Both the position numbers and the translations under genes were made by a program. DNA of 18,442 nucleotides from JBBPYR01 sp038199755 (GTDB lineage Bacteria > Chloroflexota > Ktedonobacteria > Ktedonobacterales > Ktedonobacteraceae), in NCBI GenBank assembly GCA_038199755.1, contig JBBPYR010000101.1, forward strand, positions 1 through 18,442, read 5' to 3'. Numbering within the stretch: the first letter of the stretch is position 1; every line of letters begins with the position of its first letter. Under the pieces are notes generated by a model. The model was not told where the DNA came from. It ran no database searches and saw only the letters and a list, made by a program, of their open reading frames with translations. Positions 15,523 through 18,442 of the stretch are shown here, piece after piece.

Positions 15523-17043
15523 TTACGCTTTAGTGGCTACGGGTTTTGGCTCTGGCGTGGCCCAGTTCTGGGAGCGACCAACGGCCTTCTTCCAGTCCGC
15601 ATAGAGTGATTCGCGCTGGTCCGCGCCCATCTGGGGCTCGAAGGTGCGATCAATCGCCCACTGTTCAGAGACTTCTTGTTGGCTTTCCCAGAAGCTGACA
15701 GCGAGACCTGCCAGGTACGCGGCACCCAGTGCGGTCGTCTCTGCTACTTTGGGTCGCTGTACTGGGACGCCGAGGATGTCGGCCTGGAATTGCATGAGCA
15801 GGTTGTTGACGACGGCACCGCCATCGACGCGCAGGGTTTTGACGGGCGCGCCACTGTCAGCACTCATGGCCTCTAGCACGTCGCGGGTCTGATAGCACAT
15901 GGACTCCAGCGTGGCACGGGCAACGTGTCCCATGGTGGAGCCGCGTGTCAGGCCAACGATGGTCCCACGGGCATAGGGGTCCCAATAGGGGGCACCAAGA
16001 CCAACGAAGGCGGGTACAAGGTAGACACCACCGTTGTCAGACTCGGTTGCTGCGAGTGCCTCGACGTCGGAACTAGCCTTGATTGCTTTGAGGCCGTCAC
16101 GCAACCACTGCACGGCGGCACCAGTCACGAAGATGGAGCCTTCGAGTGCATAGATGGTCTGGCTACCAATGCCCCAGCCGATGGTGGTGAGCAGCCCGTT
16201 TTTGGACGGAACGCCCTTCGTACCGGTGTTCATGAGCATGAAACAGCCAGTACCGTAGGTATTCTTTGCCATGCCGACTTCATAGCATGCCTGGCCGAAG
16301 GTGGCAGCCTGCTGGTCGCCCGCGACACCGGCGATCTTGATAGCCTCACCGAAGAACTCTGGTGCGGTCTCGCCAAAGATGCCGCTGGATGGCAATACTT
16401 TAGGCAGCATGGCGCGAGGGACGCCCAGTTCTTTAAGGATGGTGTCATCCCAATCCTTCTCGTAGATGTTGTACATAAGGGTGCGAGAGGCATTAGAGGG
16501 ATCAGTGACGTGAGATGCACCCTTTGTGAGACGCCAGATGAGGAAGGTATCCACATTGCCGAAGAGGACTTCACCTCGCTCAGCTCTTTCGCGGACACCA
16601 GGCACATTATCCAGAATCCATTTTACTTTGGTGCCGGAGAAATACGCATCAGTGACCAGTCCGGTGCGGTTGCGAATCTCTTTGTCAAAGCCCTTGGCGG
16701 TCAACTCTTCACAAATAGGAACAGTGAGGCGGCTCTGCCACACAATAGCGTTATATACAGGTTTGCCGGTTGCCTTGTCCCATACTAATGCGGTTTCGCG
16801 CTGATTGGTGATGCCGATGGCGGCGATGTCGCTGGCCGAGGCACTCGCTTTTTTCATGACCTCTTGTGCCACGGCAAGCTGGCTTGACCAGATGGCCTCT
16901 GGATCATGCTCGACCAACCCTGGTGAGGGGTAAATCTGGGGAAATTCTTGTTGCGCTACACTGACAATCGCACCGTCATGGTTGAAGACTATTGCCCTCG
17001 AACTGGTGGTTCCTTGGTCGAGAGCAAGCACATACTTTGCCAT
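15523..17043 (-). CDS. glpK: Glycerol kinase
   Basis: This FGGY-family kinase phosphorylates glycerol with ATP to sn-glycerol 3-phosphate. The 506-residue product has the phosphate-binding LDQGTTSSRA (8-17), the glycerol-site NQRET (80-84) and WQSR (102-105), GVAGDQQAA (239-247), the VTGAAVQWL and LVPAFVGLGAPYWDP segments, and the ATP-site VDGGAVVNNLLMQFQ. The start at 17043 has AGAGG 7 bases upstream and gives the standard N-terminus; the open frame reaches 34 codons further. At the place where Gram-positive enzymes carry the histidine phosphorylated by HPr, the sequence reads APEFFGE with E229, so that control seems absent. It lies 281 bases after glpP and is first of the metabolic genes. 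Confidence 0.97.
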   Translation of the reverse strand: MAKYVLALDQGTTSSRAIVFNHDGAIVSVAQQEFPQIYPSPGLVEHDPEAIWSSQLAVAQEVMKKASASASDIAAIGITNQRETALVWDKATGKPVYNAIVWQSRLTVPICEELTAKGFDKEIRNRTGLVTDAYFSGTKVKWILDNVPGVRERAERGEVLFGNVDTFLIWRLTKGASHVTDPSNASRTLMYNIYEKDWDDTILKELGVPRAMLPKVLPSSGIFGETAPEFFGEAIKIAGVAGDQQAATFGQACYEVGMAKNTYGTGCFMLMNTGTKGVPSKNGLLTTIGWGIGSQTIYALEGSIFVTGAAVQWLRDGLKAIKASSDVEALAATESDNGGVYLVPAFVGLGAPYWDPYARGTIVGLTRGSTMGHVARATLESMCYQTRDVLEAMSADSGAPVKTLRVDGGAVVNNLLMQFQADILGVPVQRPKVAETTALGAAYLAGLAVSFWESQQEVSEQWAIDRTFEPQMGADQRESLYADWKKAVGRSQNWATPEPKPVATKA

Positions 17044-17072
17044 GATAAGCCTCTTTCCTTCCTTGTCCTGTG

Positions 17073-17133
17073 GCGTGTGGAGACACGCTTTTCTCTGGTA
17101 CTGTAGAGCTATGAAGGGCTCATCGCTACAGTA
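17073..17133 (-). promoter_or_regulatory. Tandem hairpins in the glpK leader
   Basis: On the transcribed strand a stem TACTGTAG/CTACAGTA (17126-17133 with 17099-17106) with inner pairing is followed by GCGTGT/ACACGC (17083-17088 with 17073-17078, 4-base loop). They lie 30-90 bases upstream of the glpK start. GlpP-family proteins act on leader RNA, so these are candidates for its target, but no T-run follows either hairpin. No convincing promoter was found between glpP and glpK. Confidence 0.35.
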
Positions 17134-17324
17134 TCCATACTTCACGATGTACGCTAGTGCATAAGCAGCATTGCCTATGCGGAAGACAAACTTTCTATCG
17201 AATGCACAGATAGGTATATCTGTACGGAAGGTGTCATAGTTCAGTTAGAAACAATTCGGCTACTTCTCTCTAATCGGTCGAGAAAAGTATTTTATGATAG
17301 ACGCGTGGGCTGATGTTGCTACTG

Positions 17325-17909
17325 CTAAGCGTGCCAGAGTTGTTCGCGGGCAACAACGACCGCGACGGCACCTGCATGTAAAACCTCTTGCGTATGGTTG
17401 CTGTTCAAGAGAAGGCCTGATGCGATAAAGGGAAGTGGCAAAGGAATTCGCAACCGTTCAGTGATGTGTGGAATAACGAGAGCAGGTGAGATATCAAGCA
17501 TGTTGACGTTTTCTAGCTCAACGGAGTGAAGAGCGGTCTCCAATCCAGTCGAGTCGAGTGCGAAGATGCGTTGAACGGTTTCCAGTCCAAATTCTTTACC
17601 GAGAGAAAGGATGCGTGGGTGATTGGAAATAATGCCGGTGATGTGTATGTGTTCTGCGAGATAGCGCAAACCGGCAGCATCAGCATGAATGCCGTCAATG
17701 TGGTCGATGCTTACGTAGGTTGCAATCGAACGTTGATGCGCTCGCTCAATCAAGCCCGCCAACTCAAAAATATTGCAATGCCTAAGCAAAATCGCACGAA
17801 CAGCTGCTGTGTCAAAGAGACGCAAAAACTGTGCGCGATTTTCAATCGCAGGTATAATCCGACCGGAGGTCGGAAGGGTGAGTAGTGAACTCGTGGACCG
17901 ACTATGCAT
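17325..17909 (-). CDS. glpP: Glycerol-3-phosphate-responsive antiterminator, GlpP family
   Basis: This 194-residue protein belongs to the GlpP family, which in Bacillus binds leader RNA in the presence of glycerol 3-phosphate and prevents early termination of glp transcripts. The TIM-barrel-like sequence shows IFELAGLIERAH (about 47-58), SIDHIDGIHAD (67-77) in the place of the family's HxDLxxG motif, GIISNHPRILSLGKEFGL (about 92-109), TVQRIFALDS (111-120), IASGLLL (162-168) and a C-terminal LW. The ATG at 17909 follows AGGGG by 7 bases. The last 11 bases of its initiation region (GGCTTATCATG) are identical to those of glpK. It lies just upstream of glpK on the same strand and is the likely local regulator, with glycerol 3-phosphate as signal. 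Confidence 0.88.
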   Translation of the reverse strand: MHSRSTSSLLTLPTSGRIIPAIENRAQFLRLFDTAAVRAILLRHCNIFELAGLIERAHQRSIATYVSIDHIDGIHADAAGLRYLAEHIHITGIISNHPRILSLGKEFGLETVQRIFALDSTGLETALHSVELENVNMLDISPALVIPHITERLRIPLPLPFIASGLLLNSNHTQEVLHAGAVAVVVAREQLWHA

Positions 17910-17941
17910 GATAAGCCCCTAGCGATAGAGATAGCGAGAGT

Positions 17942-17995
17942 GAAAACAACAAAGCCCTAAGCTCTTCTATGAGAAGAAGATTGGCTCGGGACTTT
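17942..17995 (-). terminator. Terminator-like hairpin in the glpP leader
   Basis: On the - strand TCTTCT/AGAAGA (17972-17977 with 17963-17968, 3-base loop) is enclosed by further imperfect pairing of AGCC/CCC-type with GGGCT, and runs into TTTGTTGTTTT. It lies about 40 bases before the glpP ATG. It could end the small upstream ORF or act as an attenuator of glpP. Confidence 0.45.
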
Positions 17996-18185
17996 TCATT
18001 TCACTGTCCTTCTTAACTATGCGATTGTCGGCATCTATCCGCAAGTATTCAAACTCATCAAGCGAGAGATGCATCTTTCTGATATACTGTTTGCGTAACT
18101 CCTTGGTTAAGGATTTGCAGAACATATGTGTAGAGCTGTCACTGATGAGAGGGTTAGCCCACTCATGCGAACACGAACTATACAT
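17967..18185 (-). CDS. Possible small hypothetical protein upstream of glpP
   Basis: This reading frame of 72 codons lies between a near-perfect promoter (18209-18237) and a terminator-like hairpin whose loop holds its stop codon. I do not recognise the product. It is hydrophilic and charged, with no signal peptide or membrane segment; the C-terminal part reads LSLDEFEYLRIDADNRIVKK. The first ATG (18185) has no ribosome-binding site; ATGs at 18125 and 18074 are alternatives. It may be a real small protein, a regulatory upstream ORF, or merely the untranslated glpP leader. Confidence 0.3.
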   Translation of the reverse strand: MYSSCSHEWANPLISDSSTHMFCKSLTKELRKQYIRKMHLSLDEFEYLRIDADNRIVKKDSEMKSPEPIFFS

Positions 18186-18207
18186 TAGAAGCCGTGTGGC
18201 TTATAAT
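18179..18207 (+). promoter_or_regulatory. Upstream + strand promoter P1
   Basis: TATACA (18179-18184), 17 bases, then a perfect TATAAT (18202-18207). It would start transcription near 18214 toward the partial gene at 18308, inside the region occupied by the opposing promoter. Confidence 0.45.
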
Positions 18208-18208
18208 G

Positions 18209-18237
18209 ATAATACTCGGCAGAATCCTTTTTGTCAA
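18209..18237 (-). promoter_or_regulatory. Consensus promoter for the glpP transcript
   Basis: On the - strand a perfect TTGACA (18232-18237), a 17-base spacer and TATTAT (18209-18214) match consensus in 11 of 12 positions. The predicted start near 18202 would give glpP a leader of about 290 bases containing the 72-codon ORF and the terminator-like hairpin. Confidence 0.7.
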
Positions 18238-18259
18238 GTGCTATTGTTCACTTTATGAA
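18231..18259 (+). promoter_or_regulatory. Downstream + strand promoter P2
   Basis: TTGTCA (18231-18236), 17 bases, then TATGAA (18254-18259). Its -35 box is the same DNA as the -35 box of the opposing glpP promoter, read on the other strand. The predicted start is near 18266, about 42 bases before the ATG at 18308. Confidence 0.5.
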
Positions 18260-18307
18260 AACCCTCTCTTTTGTGGAGAGACAAACAACAAAATGGATTA
18301 GACCGCA

Positions 18308-18442
18308 ATGACGAAACAAGAATTTCTACGTCTGGCCCAATTATTTCCGGTTGCGGCAGCTTTGAAGTCGCCGGAAGATATGAAAGTGGCGTTGCTGTCG
18401 CAAGTCGCATTGTTATTTTTACTCAAGGGTGATGCCTTTGAG
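18308..18442 (+). CDS. Partial gene of unknown function, runs off the window
   Basis: The first 45 codons are open to the end of the window. The product begins MTKQEFLRLAQLFPVAAALK and ends ...LFLLKGDAFE. I do not recognise it. The visible part is mostly amphipathic and hydrophobic helix, with no clear signal peptide. The ATG at 18308 is the first possible one in frame, since a TAG stop lies two codons before it. The ribosome-binding site is weak (GGAT about 13 bases upstream). The two + strand promoters and the continuous frame support a real gene. It is transcribed divergently from the glp cluster and need not be related to it. Confidence 0.5.
   Translation, partial: MTKQEFLRLAQLFPVAAALKSPEDMKVALLSQVALLFLLKGDAFE

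Noticed and set aside
15925..16788. Open frame of 287 codons on the + strand
   Set aside because: It lies entirely antisense to glpK, whose frame is unmistakable; long antisense frames arise from the codon bias of the real gene.
17220..17324. Promoter directly upstream of glpK
   Set aside because: Boxes such as TATCAT, TAAAAT and TATACC occur, but none has an acceptable -35 partner at 16-18 bases.

Overview
The window looks like a chromosomal segment of a non-model bacterium with intermediate GC. The GC level, the gene set (glp genes with a GlpP-type antiterminator, a zinc_ribbon_15 protein, a truncated Rpn nuclease, many GC-rich intergenic hairpins) and the protein flavour fit Chloroflexota, perhaps Ktedonobacteria. 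That placement is inference; no rRNA or marker-gene comparison was possible. Almost the whole window is ordinary coding sequence. The unusual signal lies mainly in the intergenic DNA and in one large fusion protein.

Left part (1-8124): an RNase D-like DEDDy exonuclease with a HEAT-repeat tail (+) converges on a CoxG/SRPBCC protein with a C-terminal membrane anchor (-). Next comes a gene-poor stretch of about 0.7 kb that holds a strong rho-independent terminator with no gene in front of it, a candidate small RNA locus. Ribosomal protein L9 and a CAX-type Ca2+/H+ antiporter follow (+). A 33-bp perfect inverted repeat separates the antiporter from the convergent bifunctional NAD(P)HX epimerase/dehydratase (-). 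A TRM11-like methyltransferase (+), a small zinc-ribbon protein (-) and a truncated Rpn nuclease (-) with an intact promoter complete this part, ending in a cluster of three hairpins that looks like a dispersed repeat.

Right part (8125-17909, all -): a glycerol/dihydroxyacetone locus, in transcription order glpP, glpK, glpF, glpD, dhaK, dhaL and a giant dhaM. GlpF admits glycerol, GlpK makes glycerol 3-phosphate and GlpD oxidises it to dihydroxyacetone phosphate (DHAP). DhaK/DhaL phosphorylate dihydroxyacetone to the same DHAP, using phosphate relayed from phosphoenolpyruvate by an 874-residue DhaM that carries EIIA, HPr and a full-length Enzyme I in one chain. The junctions between glpK, glpF, glpD, dhaK and dhaL contain several hairpins. 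The largest sits between a Shine-Dalgarno-like sequence and the glpD start codon.

End (17910-18442): a regulatory region with an excellent - strand promoter, a possible 72-codon ORF and a terminator-like hairpin ahead of glpP. Overlapping + strand promoters there point to an unrecognised gene that runs off the window. No tRNA, rRNA, CRISPR array or intact insertion sequence was seen.
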